Shown here: positions 16,737 through 28,359 of the stretch, piece after piece
How the letters are laid out: each line of letters starts with the position of its first letter
How positions within the stretch are numbered: the first letter of the stretch is position 1
DNA from: Pandoraea thiooxydans
GTDB taxonomy: Bacteria > Pseudomonadota > Gammaproteobacteria > Burkholderiales > Burkholderiaceae
NCBI RefSeq assembly: GCF_001931675.1
Contig: NZ_CP014839.1
Coordinates: 2,914,001 to 2,978,000, forward strand
Reading direction: 5' to 3'
DNA length: 64,000 bases
Notes under the pieces: generated by a model
What the model was told of the DNA's origin: nothing
Seen by the model: the letters and a program-made list of their open reading frames with translations, nothing else
The model's database searches: none
Made by a program: the position numbers and the translations under genes

Positions 16737-19544
16737 ATGGCCGACAGCACACCCGCCAAACCCGTCGCACGCCGCACCCGCTCGACCTGCTGTTATTGCG
16801 GGGTCGGTTGCGGCGTGCTGATCGACAGCCTGCACCACCCGGACGGCCGTGAGGAAATCGTCGGAGTCGCCGGCGACCCTGACCACCCGGCCAATTTCGG
16901 CCGGCTGTGCACCAAGGGCAGCACCTTGCATTTGACCGCCGCGCCGCATCGCTATACCCAGGTGCGCGCGGCGCAACCCGCGCTGCGGCACAGCCGCGCC
17001 GACGCACTGGCGCCGGCCGGCTGGGACGACGCGCTCGACCATGTCGCGCAGCGCCTGGCCGACATCGTGCAACGGCACGGACCCGACGCCGTCGCCTTTT
17101 ATGTGTCCGGCCAATTGCTCACGGAAGACTATTACGTCTTCAACAAGCTGGCCAAAGGCCTGATCGGCACCAACAACATCGACTCGAACTCACGGCTGTG
17201 CATGAGTTCGGCCGTAGCCGGCTATAAGGCCGCATTCGGCGTCGACGCGCCGCCTTGCAGCTACGAGGACATTGAATTGGCCGGCACGGTTTTCATCGCC
17301 GGAGCCAATCCCGCCTACGCTCACCCCGTGCTTTTCCGTCGGCTCGAAGAGGCGCGCGCCCGGCACCCGGCCATGCGCGTGATCGTCGCCGATCCGCGCC
17401 GCACCGATACCGCGCAAAGTGCCGACTTGTTTCTGCCGCTGCAACCCGGCACCGATGTTGCGCTGTTCCACGGCATGCTGCACGTGATGCTGTGGGAGGG
17501 CTTGATCGATCGTGCCTATATCGACGGGCACACGGAAGATTTCGAAGCGCTGCGCGCCGTCGTGCATGAGTTCACGCCCAGCGTGGCCGCGCGGTTATGC
17601 GGCCTGCAGGCCGACGATATCGTCACCGCCGCGCGCTGGTTCGCCCAAGGCCCGACGCTGTCGCTGTATTGCCAGGGATTGAATCAATCGTCGAGCGGCA
17701 CCGCGAAGAATCGCGCGCTGATCAATCTGCACCTGGCCACCGGGCAGATCGGCAAACCCGGCGCCGGCCCGTTCTCGCTGACCGGCCAGCCCAACGCGAT
17801 GGGCGGACGCGAGGTCGGCGCGATGGCCAACCTGCTGTCGGGCCACCGCAATCTCGGCAACCCGGCGCATCGGGCCGAAATCGCCCGCCTGTGGGACGTG
17901 CCGAGCGTGCCGATGCAACCCGGCAAAACCGCCGTCGAGATTTTCGACGGGCTGCGCGACGGCACCATCAAGGCCGTTTGGATCGCCTGCACCAACCCCG
18001 CGCAATCGCTGCCGTCGCAAACCGCCGTGCGCGCGGCGCTGGGCCAGGCCGAGTTCGTGGTGGTGCAGGAGGCCTATCGCAACACCGCCACGGTGCCCTA
18101 CGCCGACGTGTTGCTGCCGGCCACCACCTGGGGCGAGAAGGAAGGCACGGTCACCAATTCGGAGCGCTGCATCTCGCGCGTGCGCGCGGCGGTGGCGCCG
18201 TTCGGCGAGGCCCGCCACGACTGGCGGATCGTGTGCGACGCGGCACGGCGCCTCGAGGCGCGCCTGCGCCCCGGGCAAGCCACGCTGTTCCCGTACGACT
18301 CGCCAGAAGCGATCTGGCTCGAGCACCGTGCCACCACGGTGGGCCGCGATCTCGATATCGGCGGGCTCTCATACGCGCTGCTCGAGACCGAAGGACCTCA
18401 GCAGTGGCCTTTTCCAGAAGGAGCCACGCAAGGCCGGCAGCGCCTGTACAGCCAGGGCCGCTTTCATACCGGCGACGGCCGCGCACGATTTGCCGACGTG
18501 CCATATACGCCTGTGGCCGAAGCCGTCGATGCGCGCTATCCGTTTTCGCTGAGTACCGGCCGCCTGCGCGACCAGTGGCATGGCATGAGCCGCACCGGCT
18601 CGCTCGAACAGTCTTTTGGGCATGTGGCGGAGCCCAGCGTCGACCTGCATCCGCGTGACGTCGAACGGCTCGGATTGCGAGAAGGCGCGTTCGTGCATCT
18701 GACCTCGCGGCGCGGCAGCCAGATCCTGCCGGTACGCGCCACCGACAGCGTGGCGCCCGGGCAAGCCTTCGTGGCAATGCATTGGGGCGAGGAATACGTC
18801 TCGGGCGTGGCCGGCCGGCAAGCCGCCTTCGGCGTGAACAGCCTGACGCTGCCCGCGCTCGACCCGCAGTCGCTGCAGCCCGAACTGAAGCACAGCGCGG
18901 TCAAGATTCTGCCAGCCGAGTTGCCATGGCAATGGGTCGTGTTCGCCTGGCTGCCGGCCGACGAAGTGCTGCTGCGGCAAATGCACTTGCGGCGCTATTT
19001 CAAATGCTTCCCTTACGCCAGTTGCGTGCCGTTCGGCCGCTCGGGCGGTGCGCAAAGCGGGTTGTTGTGGCGTGTGGCCGGCTACGAGCGCGCCGACGAC
19101 GCGCTGCAGCAGGAGATCGAAACCCTGTTTGGATTGGCCGGCGCGCCGCAGGCCAAAGTGCTGAGCTATCGCGATCGCCAGCGCGGCACGATGCGACGCC
19201 TGCGCATCGAAGACGGCACGCTGCAGGCAGTCTCGCTGGCTGGCGACGTCAGCGCGGCGGGCTGGCTGCGCGAAATGCTGGAGAGCGCTCAGACGACCTC
19301 CACGCTGGGGCGCCTGCTGCTGTTGCCCAGCCGTACCGCGCCGGCCGGCGTGCAGCCGCGCGGCAAGACCGTATGCAACTGCAACGGCGTCACCGAGACC
19401 CAGATCAACGCCTGTCTGGCCGATCGGCAGGGCCCGCCCGAAGCCCGGCTGCGCGCGTTGCAGGACGCGCTCAAGTGCGGCACGACGTGTGGCTCCTGCC
19501 TGCCGGAATTGCGCCGCATGGTAGCGCCGGCAGTCACGCCATGA
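16737..19544 (+). CDS. nasA: Assimilatory nitrate reductase, catalytic subunit
   Basis: 935 residues. The N-terminal 4Fe-4S ligands are CCYCGVGC (18-25) plus GRLCTKG. The molybdo-bis-MGD domain follows with SRLCMSSAVAGYK, whose Cys is the likely Mo ligand, and GANPAYAHPV. A molydopterin dinucleotide-binding domain lies at about 610-720, and the C-terminus has an extra Bfd-like 2Fe-2S domain, CNCNGVTETQ...CGTTCGSC (about 880-925). It reduces nitrate to nitrite in the cytoplasm; the electron donor is probably ferredoxin or a separate flavoprotein, as none is encoded here. GAGG in the nirD stop region serves as ribosome site. The 3' end overlaps the convergent LysR gene by 11 bp. Confidence 0.95.
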   Translation: MADSTPAKPVARRTRSTCCYCGVGCGVLIDSLHHPDGREEIVGVAGDPDHPANFGRLCTKGSTLHLTAAPHRYTQVRAAQPALRHSRADALAPAGWDDALDHVAQRLADIVQRHGPDAVAFYVSGQLLTEDYYVFNKLAKGLIGTNNIDSNSRLCMSSAVAGYKAAFGVDAPPCSYEDIELAGTVFIAGANPAYAHPVLFRRLEEARARHPAMRVIVADPRRTDTAQSADLFLPLQPGTDVALFHGMLHVMLWEGLIDRAYIDGHTEDFEALRAVVHEFTPSVAARLCGLQADDIVTAARWFAQGPTLSLYCQGLNQSSSGTAKNRALINLHLATGQIGKPGAGPFSLTGQPNAMGGREVGAMANLLSGHRNLGNPAHRAEIARLWDVPSVPMQPGKTAVEIFDGLRDGTIKAVWIACTNPAQSLPSQTAVRAALGQAEFVVVQEAYRNTATVPYADVLLPATTWGEKEGTVTNSERCISRVRAAVAPFGEARHDWRIVCDAARRLEARLRPGQATLFPYDSPEAIWLEHRATTVGRDLDIGGLSYALLETEGPQQWPFPEGATQGRQRLYSQGRFHTGDGRARFADVPYTPVAEAVDARYPFSLSTGRLRDQWHGMSRTGSLEQSFGHVAEPSVDLHPRDVERLGLREGAFVHLTSRRGSQILPVRATDSVAPGQAFVAMHWGEEYVSGVAGRQAAFGVNSLTLPALDPQSLQPELKHSAVKILPAELPWQWVVFAWLPADEVLLRQMHLRRYFKCFPYASCVPFGRSGGAQSGLLWRVAGYERADDALQQEIETLFGLAGAPQAKVLSYRDRQRGTMRRLRIEDGTLQAVSLAGDVSAAGWLREMLESAQTTSTLGRLLLLPSRTAPAGVQPRGKTVCNCNGVTETQINACLADRQGPPEARLRALQDALKCGTTCGSCLPELRRMVAPAVTP

Positions 19545-20451
19545 GCTTCAGCGCAGTGGCACTGATTACATCGAGCCTACCGAGTTGCTCGGCGGCATGG
19601 TCGAGAAATGCGCGCAGCTTCGGCGCCATGTGCCGCGCGCTGGGCATCACCAGATGCACCGGCAGCGGCGGCGGTTCGTACTCGGCAAGCAGGCGCACCA
19701 GCGTGCCGGCCGCAAGATCGTCGACCACCTGGTATGAAAGCACGCGGCCGATGCCACGGTGACTTTTTACGGCCAGCAGTGTCGCATCGATTGCATTGAC
19801 CGTCAGACGCGGCGTGAGTGACACCACCTGCTCGCTCCCGGCATGCCGGAAACGCCACTCCGGCGCCACCGGCCGGCTTGCCGTATAAACCACGTCGTGC
19901 GCGCCCAGGTCGCCCGGCGCGCTCGGCCGGCCGCGCCGCGCCAGATACTCGGGGCTGGCGACCCACACGCGCCGGACTTCGCCGACGCGGCGCGCCACCA
20001 GGCTGGCGTCGACGAGCGTCCCGATCCGTACCGCCACGTCGAGCCCCTCTTCGATCAAATCCAGATTGGCGTCGCTGAGCACCAGCTCGACCCGCATCGC
20101 AGGATATTTGTCGAGGTAGCTGGTCACCACCGGCGTGACATGGCGCCGCCCGAAAATACGCGGCGCCGTGACACGCAGCCTGCCGTGCAGCGGCGCATCG
20201 GCGCCTTCGCGCACTGCCGCCTCGTAGTCGGCCAGCAGGCGGCGCGCATGCTCGGCCAGCCGCGCGCCAGCCTCGGTCGCGCTCAGATGGCGTGTGGAGC
20301 GCTCGACCAGGCGCATGCCCACACGCGCTTCGAGCGCCGTCAGGATCCGCGTGACCGCCGGCGGCGAACGGCGCAGCCGACGCCCTGCGGCAGCCAGACT
20401 GCCGGCGTCGAGGATGGCGATCAGTACGCTGAGTTCATCGAGTCGATCCAT
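19534..20451 (-). CDS. LysR-family regulator, divergent from the GST/PPOX pair
   Basis: 305 residues. N-terminal helix-turn-helix (about 16-45, GSLAAAGRRLRRSPPAVTRILTAL spans it), then a periplasmic-binding-like effector domain (about 90-295) with LRVTAPRIFGRRHV and a type 2 HTH-typical DLNLIEEGLDVAVRIG-like stretch. These sequences resemble the CrgA/DhcR-like LysR subgroup. It is divergent from a glutathione-transferase gene, with a 15-bp palindrome between them, so it probably regulates that pair. It overlaps nasA's end by 11 bp on the opposite strand. Confidence 0.9.
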   Translation of the reverse strand: MDRLDELSVLIAILDAGSLAAAGRRLRRSPPAVTRILTALEARVGMRLVERSTRHLSATEAGARLAEHARRLLADYEAAVREGADAPLHGRLRVTAPRIFGRRHVTPVVTSYLDKYPAMRVELVLSDANLDLIEEGLDVAVRIGTLVDASLVARRVGEVRRVWVASPEYLARRGRPSAPGDLGAHDVVYTASRPVAPEWRFRHAGSEQVVSLTPRLTVNAIDATLLAVKSHRGIGRVLSYQVVDDLAAGTLVRLLAEYEPPPLPVHLVMPSARHMAPKLRAFLDHAAEQLGRLDVISATALKLMA

Positions 20452-20469
20452 GGAGTGAGCCTTGCATTA

Positions 20470-20484
20470 TTCCGATTATCGGAA
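20470..20484. promoter_or_regulatory. LysR operator candidate
   Basis: TTCCGAT-T-ATCGGAA, a perfect 15-bp palindrome with the T-N11-A geometry of LysR sites, 18 bp upstream of the LysR start. A smaller palindrome, ATATCGATAT, lies about 15 bp further toward the GST gene. Confidence 0.6.
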
Positions 20485-20568
20485 GACTGAGTTTCAGTAT
20501 ATCGATATTTACGTTAAATGGCGGAATGATTACTCTGTTCCCAAGTCCTCAACGAGCATTGTCCAATC

Positions 20569-21183
20569 ATGTCCGAACCAACCATTACCCTGTACGGCAC
20601 CCGGCTCTCCGGCCACTCGCACCGCGCCGAGCTGATGCTTTCGATACTGGGCCTGCCTTATCGCTTCGTCGATGCGCCGGCCGAGGTGCGCCGCAGTGCC
20701 GGGTTCCGCGCGCTCAATCCGCTTGGCCAGATCCCCGTGCTCGACGACGGCGGTGTGGTGCTGTGCGACAGCAACGCGATTCTGGTTTATCTGGTCAGGC
20801 GCTATGCCCCCAGCAGCCTGTGGTTGCCGGACGATCCCGTGGTGGCGTCACAGGTACAACGCTGGCTGTCGATCGCCGCGGGCGAAATCCGCTTCGGCCC
20901 GGGCACCGCCCGCGTGATCCGGCTCTGGGGCGCACCAGGCGACGATGTCGGCCCGGCGATACGCATCGCCGACGGGCTCATGCCGTTCATGGAGCAGCAC
21001 CTGAGCGGGCGGCGCTACCTCGCGGCCGCTCACCCCACGCTGGCCGACCTGGCATGCTACTCGTACATCGCCCACGCGCCGGAGGGCGGCATCGCGCTCA
21101 CGCCCTACCCCAACATTCGGGCCTGGCTCGCGCAGGTCGAGGCATTGCCGGGGTTCGTCGCCATGCCGGTGAGTGCATCATGA
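20569..21183 (+). CDS. Glutathione S-transferase family protein
   Basis: 204 residues. Thioredoxin-fold N-terminal domain (1-80) with the LYGTRLSGHSHR start, cis-Pro in GQIPVL (about 54-59) and the glutathione-binding D-S pair in LCDSNAIL. All-helical C-terminal domain (about 90-200) with PTLADLACYSYI. It is likely cytosolic, conjugating or reducing electrophiles with glutathione; the substrate is unknown. The stop overlaps the next gene's ATG (ATGA), so the two are coupled. Confidence 0.9.
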   Translation: MSEPTITLYGTRLSGHSHRAELMLSILGLPYRFVDAPAEVRRSAGFRALNPLGQIPVLDDGGVVLCDSNAILVYLVRRYAPSSLWLPDDPVVASQVQRWLSIAAGEIRFGPGTARVIRLWGAPGDDVGPAIRIADGLMPFMEQHLSGRRYLAAAHPTLADLACYSYIAHAPEGGIALTPYPNIRAWLAQVEALPGFVAMPVSAS

Positions 21184-22111
21184 GCCCCGACACAGTGGTG
21201 CCTTCCACACTTTTTCATGACGGTGAGTTGCGGGCGCAGGAACTCGCCGGGGGCGGTCCGCGCGTCGCGGCCATACGCGAGTTCATGCCCGACCAGCACC
21301 GCGCGTTCTTCGCTGCCTTGCCGTTTGTATTGCTGGGCGCGACCGACGCCGACGGCTGGCCGGTCGCGACGATGCTCGCCGGCGCGCCGGGATTTATCAC
21401 CTCGCCCGACCCGCATGCGCTGCACCTCGATCTCGACCCGCAGGCTGCCGATCCGGTCGTCGCCGGCCTCGCTCGGCACGGCCAGGTCGGGCTGCTCGGT
21501 ATCGACCTCGGCACGCGACGGCGCAACCGGGCCAACGGCACCGTCACGGCGATCGACCGCCAGCGTCTGGAGATCGCCGTGACACAGTCGTTCGGCAATT
21601 GCCCCCGCTACATTCAGATGCGCGAAATTCACGAGGCGCCGCCGGCCCACATGCCCGCCACGCATTTCACCGCGCTGGATGCGAGGTCGCGCGATCTGAT
21701 CGCGCTCGCCGATACCTGCTTCGTGGCCACGGCCAGCGGCGCGGGACCGGCGGGCAGCGCGGCCGGAGTGGATATTTCGCATCGGGGCGGACGACCCGGC
21801 TTCGTGCGCATCGAGGGCAATACCCTGACGGTGCCCGATTTCAACGGCAACCGCTATTTCAATACGCTCGGCAACCTCGTGCGGGAGCCGCGTGCGGCGA
21901 TGCTGTTCGTCGATTTCTCGAGCGGCGACCTGCTGCAGCTGCAAGGCACCACCGAGATCGTCTGGGACGCGGCCGCACTCGGCGAGTTTGCCGGCGCCGA
22001 GCGGTTCTGGCGCTTTCAGGTCGCGCGCGGCTGGTACCGGCCGGGCGCCGTGGCGCTGCGCTGGAGCGGCGGCGCCCTGTCGCCGGCTACCGAGCACACC
22101 GGTGTCTGGAG

Positions 22112-22115
<4 letters not shown>
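21180..22115 (+). CDS. PPOX-class flavin-nucleotide-binding oxidoreductase
   Basis: 311 residues from the ATG at 21180. Contains the split-barrel flavin-binding fold of the pyridoxamine-phosphate-oxidase class, with LLGATDADGWPVATMLAGAPGF (about 55-76) and DFNGNRYFNTLGNLVREP (about 221-238). In other bacteria such domains can be joined to a ferredoxin-NAD reductase; here the domain stands alone. Coupling to a glutathione transferase suggests a shared detoxification or reductive step. The 3' end overlaps the dnaE2 stop by 4 bp on the opposite strand. Confidence 0.82.
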
Positions 22116-25279
<3,164 letters not shown>

Positions 25280-25282
25280 GAC

Positions 25283-26812
25283 TCACCCGAACAGCCCGTG
25301 CAGATACCAGGCGGCCTGGCCGCGGCTGGTCTGCCGCTCTCGGTACACCCACAGCAGCGCGCCCTGCGCATCGGCGGCGATGAAGTAGTCGCGCAACGCC
25401 GCGGCGTCGTCCCACCAGCCCGACTCGATGCGCTCGGCATGTGTGAGCACGCGCAGCGGGGTGCCATGGACCGGCCGCTCGCCTTGCATGGCCAGCGGCC
25501 GTGGCGAGTCGAGCAGCCAGACCGGCCGCACCTTGGAGGACGCCTGGATGGCGCCCGGCGCGGCGCCGGCGATTGCCGGCGCCGGGCGCGACACGACGTA
25601 CGGCAGCAGGCGGTAAGCGGCCTCGGGCCGATGCTCGTCGTGCAAAACCAGTTGGCTCACCTGCGCCTCGCCCAGCCGGGCATTCAGGCGCTCTATCAGG
25701 CGCACGAACTCCTGGCGCGCGCGGCCAGGCTCCGGCAACAGGCTGGCGTTGCCCGGCTCGTGCGGCACCACCTGGCTGACGCACAGGCGCAACTCCAGCA
25801 CCGGCGTCTCGAGGCGATGCCGCGCCAACTGTTCCTTGAGCACATTCAGCAGGTGCGCCGGCGCCGCGCCGGGTTCGGCCAGCCGCACCATCACGCGTGT
25901 CGGCGGTAACGTGCGACGTCCCAGCGGCTCGTGCTCCAGCACCAGCTCATAGGCATGCACGGCCTGATGGTGCGCCGCGAGCCAGCCAGCCATTTGCACC
26001 AGCAGGCGCCGCGCGCCGAACAGCAGCGTCTCGACCTGAGTGGTGCGGGCCGGCAGCGCGAGCTGCGCTTCGAACTGCAGGGGCGCCAGGAACCAGGCCG
26101 GCATCTCCGGCGCGTCGCCATAAGCCCGCGCCAGCTCATCCACCAGCGCCTGGCCGCAACGCCGGATCAACCCCGCGCGCGGCAAACGCCGCAGGTCGGC
26201 CAGGCGGGCGCAGCCCAGTTGCTCGAGCCAGGCAAGATGCGGCGCGGCCTCACTCAGCAGCGACACCGGCAAGTCGTCGAGCAGCGCGCACAGCCGCGCC
26301 AGATCGGTCGCATGGCGATGCTGCCGGCCACTGCTTTGGCGCGCCAGCAGCCAGGCACCGGCGGCTGTCGGCGCCACGGCCAGCCGCGACGCATGGCCGA
26401 GCAGCCGAGCCGTCTGCCCGACCTGGCGGCACAGCGCGCTCAGGCCGCCAAACAGGCGCAGGCTGGCCGAAACCTCGACCAGCACCACGTGCTCGCCGGC
26501 CAGCACGACTTGCGGGCTGAAGCGCAACAGGGCCAGGGCCACGGTCTCCAGCAGCCGTTGCTCGCCCTGCGTGTCGCGCTCGCGCAGGATCGCATCGGGC
26601 AGCAAGGCCAGCGCCCCGGCCCGCCGCAAACCCGGCACGATGCCCGCCTGCCGGGCCGCAGCACTCGCCATGCGCACGCGCTCGCCGTCCATCACGACCA
26701 GCGCATCGGAGGCGGCGCCCCCTGTCATGCCAGCGGCCTCGTCAGGCGGCAAGATCGGTCGAAAGACCTCGAGGATGAGCCAGGGCAAGTGCAGTGCAAT
26801 CCAGCAGCGCAT
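25283..26812 (-). CDS. imuB: Y-family polymerase-like mutasome protein ImuB
   Basis: 509 residues from the ATG at 26812, which has GGAGG at ideal spacing. This places the start inside imuA, a 71-bp overlap in another frame. The start MRCWIALHLPWL is the typical ImuB N-terminus. A Y-family fold follows, but the catalytic acidic triad is not preserved (ALVVMDGERVRMA region and VLVEVSASLRLFGG), as expected for ImuB, which is catalytically inactive and acts as a hub binding the beta clamp, ImuA and DnaE2. A C-terminal extension (about 400-509) is present. Confidence 0.94.
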   Translation of the reverse strand: MRCWIALHLPWLILEVFRPILPPDEAAGMTGGAASDALVVMDGERVRMASAAARQAGIVPGLRRAGALALLPDAILRERDTQGEQRLLETVALALLRFSPQVVLAGEHVVLVEVSASLRLFGGLSALCRQVGQTARLLGHASRLAVAPTAAGAWLLARQSSGRQHRHATDLARLCALLDDLPVSLLSEAAPHLAWLEQLGCARLADLRRLPRAGLIRRCGQALVDELARAYGDAPEMPAWFLAPLQFEAQLALPARTTQVETLLFGARRLLVQMAGWLAAHHQAVHAYELVLEHEPLGRRTLPPTRVMVRLAEPGAAPAHLLNVLKEQLARHRLETPVLELRLCVSQVVPHEPGNASLLPEPGRARQEFVRLIERLNARLGEAQVSQLVLHDEHRPEAAYRLLPYVVSRPAPAIAGAAPGAIQASSKVRPVWLLDSPRPLAMQGERPVHGTPLRVLTHAERIESGWWDDAAALRDYFIAADAQGALLWVYRERQTSRGQAAWYLHGLFG

Positions 26813-27515
26813 AGAGGCCTCCTGAATCCGGAGAAAGAACGGTATCGGAGCGCGGCGGCCCCAGTTTTGGATGATGCGCCGGCAAGTCCAGCCGCAGCGG
26901 CATGCCACGGGCCGGTCCCCGGCGCTTGTGAAAATGAATCAGCAGGCCGCTGCCCGGCGCCGGCTCGAGCGCCAGCCGCAACGGCGCGGGCGAAGACGAG
27001 GCCAGCGCCTGGGGTTGACGTACGACCCAGGCCAGCGCATCGCTGCCGGCGGCAGCCAGTTGCAGGCGGCGCAACTGATCGGCGCGGGCCTGCGGCAACC
27101 AGGCCAGGACCGCGCCGCAGCTGGCGCTTTTGAGCGCCTGCTCGGCCGCCCAGAGATCGTCGGCCGCCGGCGGCGCTGTGGCGCCGGATGGCGCTCGGGC
27201 GTGTACAAGCACCAGATGGCGCAGGTCGACACCGGCGCCGGCCAGGGCCGGCGCGTAAGGCAGATACGGCGGCGCGATCATCACGACAGGCTTGCCGACC
27301 CGGGTCAGCGTCGCCAGCGCGGGCAACAACAGGCGCAGCTCGCCGATCCCGGCGTGCGTGGGCAGCAGCTCGGCCAGCGCACCCGCCGGCCAACCGCCGC
27401 CCGGCAATTCCTGATCGAGCTCGACAAAACCGGTGGCCCGCACCGGCCCCTGGCCCTGGGCCAGTTCGCTGGCGCGCCAAAGTCCGGGCGGCAAGTTTTG
27501 CATGGAGAGCGACAT
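26742..27515 (-). CDS. imuA: SOS mutasome protein ImuA (RecA/SulA-like)
   Basis: About 257 residues. The start is uncertain: ATG at 27515 (chosen), ATG at 27503 or TTG at 27527 are all in frame and none has a good Shine-Dalgarno. LPPGLWRASELAQ near the N-terminus and the RecA-like core FVELDQELPGGGWPAGALAELL are diagnostic of ImuA. The Walker A is degenerate, as in the family. It is needed with ImuB and DnaE2 for damage-induced mutagenesis. A perfect LexA box lies about 40 bp upstream. Confidence 0.9.
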   Translation of the reverse strand: MSLSMQNLPPGLWRASELAQGQGPVRATGFVELDQELPGGGWPAGALAELLPTHAGIGELRLLLPALATLTRVGKPVVMIAPPYLPYAPALAGAGVDLRHLVLVHARAPSGATAPPAADDLWAAEQALKSASCGAVLAWLPQARADQLRRLQLAAAGSDALAWVVRQPQALASSSPAPLRLALEPAPGSGLLIHFHKRRGPARGMPLRLDLPAHHPKLGPPRSDTVLSPDSGGLYALLDCTALALAHPRGLSTDLAA

Positions 27516-27555
27516 CGGAGTGAGCAACGAAAGCGGGTGGCGGTCATCTAAAATA

Positions 27556-27571
27556 CTGTACGCACATACAG
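27556..27571 (-). promoter_or_regulatory. LexA (SOS) box of imuA-imuB-dnaE2
   Basis: CTGT-ACGCACAT-ACAG, a full match to the CTGT-N8-ACAG consensus, extended to TACTGT...ACAGTA. On the minus strand it fills the spacer between TTGATG (-35) and TATTTT (-10), so LexA binding would block the promoter. Confidence 0.93.
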
Positions 27572-27895
27572 TACATCAATGTTGGATTTGTCTCAAGACA
27601 AACCGATGAGAACGAACGCTCCCTCGATATCGGCCGCGGCAAGAAGGCGATTTGCCGCATCCTGGGTATTGGCGCCGCCGAAATAAATGGGGAAAGGTAA
27701 AAGCTGCGGAGTTGACGTGCTCGTCAGGCAGACGTCATTCGTCCATGACAGAAAAGCCAAAGGCCCACGCAAGGGTGGGCCTTTTTGCCGAGATTATCCG
27801 CGGTCGCTGCGGCCAAGCCGGCGAAGGGCTGGATATCTCGTGGGGCGCGCGAGGCGCTTTGCTACCGGGTTACTGCATCCAACAAGACAGCAGGT
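27572..27895. other. Non-coding gap with a hairpin terminator
   Basis: A 324-bp gap between the SOS promoter and the DUF3563 gene. It contains a 26-codon plus-strand frame (27606-27686) with no convincing ribosome site and the hairpin at 27762-27786. A short plus-strand RNA ending at that hairpin is possible but unsupported beyond the terminator. Confidence 0.4.
27762..27786. terminator. Strong hairpin terminator
   Basis: GGCCCAC (27762-27768)/GTGGGCC (27775-27781) with a 6-nt loop, then TTTTT on the plus strand. Leftward the tail is TTTGGCTTTTC, so it could also end the DUF3563 transcript. The U-tract is better rightward, although no rightward gene precedes it. Confidence 0.75.
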
Positions 27896-28036
27896 TCAGA
27901 TGGCGCCGGTTTCGAGCGCGCGAATGCGATATTCCAATTCGCAAATATCGGTGGACTGCGCCAGGTATTCTTCACGGCGGCGGCGTTCGGCGTTTTCGAA
28001 CCAGGAATTAACGATTTCAAACAGTTTGGCAAACAT
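27896..28036 (-). CDS. DUF3563-family small protein
   Basis: 46 residues from the ATG at 28036, preceded by GGAGG (GGAGGTTGCC-ATG). The pattern MFAKLFEIVNSWF, a charged AERRRREEYLAQSTDI stretch and a final ELEYRIRALE helix matches the DUF3563 family of small Burkholderiales proteins as I remember it. Probably soluble, mostly helical; function unknown. A consensus TATAAT with a palindromic GGGAAAACCC element lies about 50 bp upstream, suggesting strong expression. It is too short for most gene finders. Confidence 0.85.
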   Translation of the reverse strand: MFAKLFEIVNSWFENAERRRREEYLAQSTDICELEYRIRALETGAI

Positions 28037-28086
28037 GGCAACCTCCAGTCGCATAATTTGCTGCGTTGCAGCAGTGATTGGAATTA

Positions 28087-28104
28087 TATAGGGTTTTCCC
28101 TATA
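28087..28104 (-). promoter_or_regulatory. Promoter element of the DUF3563 gene
   Basis: An inverted repeat TATAGGG-TTTT-CCCTATA. On the minus strand it reads TATAGGGAAAACCCTATA and runs directly into TATAAT, so the palindrome occupies the -10/-35 spacer. The 12-mer GGGAAAACCCTA recurs upstream of the MFS gene at 11954. Confidence 0.6.
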
Positions 28105-28258
28105 GGTGTTAGCCCTAATTCTGAAAAAAGCGACTTATTCGTTTTGCATCCGCCCCCGATGCAGCCATGTTTTAAGAAATCACATAAAAATCAATTACTT
28201 AATAAATTAATTTTCTTTCGGACAAACTGCCGGACAGCAAAAAGCGTGGCCCAAAAGC
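28105..28258. other. AT-rich non-coding tract
   Basis: Bases 28165-28220 are strikingly AT-rich for this genome (runs such as TTAATAAATTAATTTTC), between the DUF3563 promoter and the permease terminator. This might be an UP-element or a nucleoid-protein site. No gene was seen. Confidence 0.35.
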
Positions 28259-28296
28259 AACGCCCCCTCGCTGGCTCAGGCCTGCGAGGAGGCGTT
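28259..28296. terminator. Terminator downstream of the purine permease
   Basis: Stem CGCCCCCTCGC (28261-28271)/GCGAGGAGGCG (28284-28294), 10 of 11 pairs plus AA/TT extension, 12-nt loop. The rightward tail is TTTTC and the leftward tail is TTGCTTTT. It lies 64 bp past the leftward permease stop. Confidence 0.75.
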
Positions 28297-28359
28297 TTCA
28301 GGCGGCAGGCGCCGCCCATCGCGCTCACGCGATAGTCCGCGCCTTCGCGATCAGATCAT

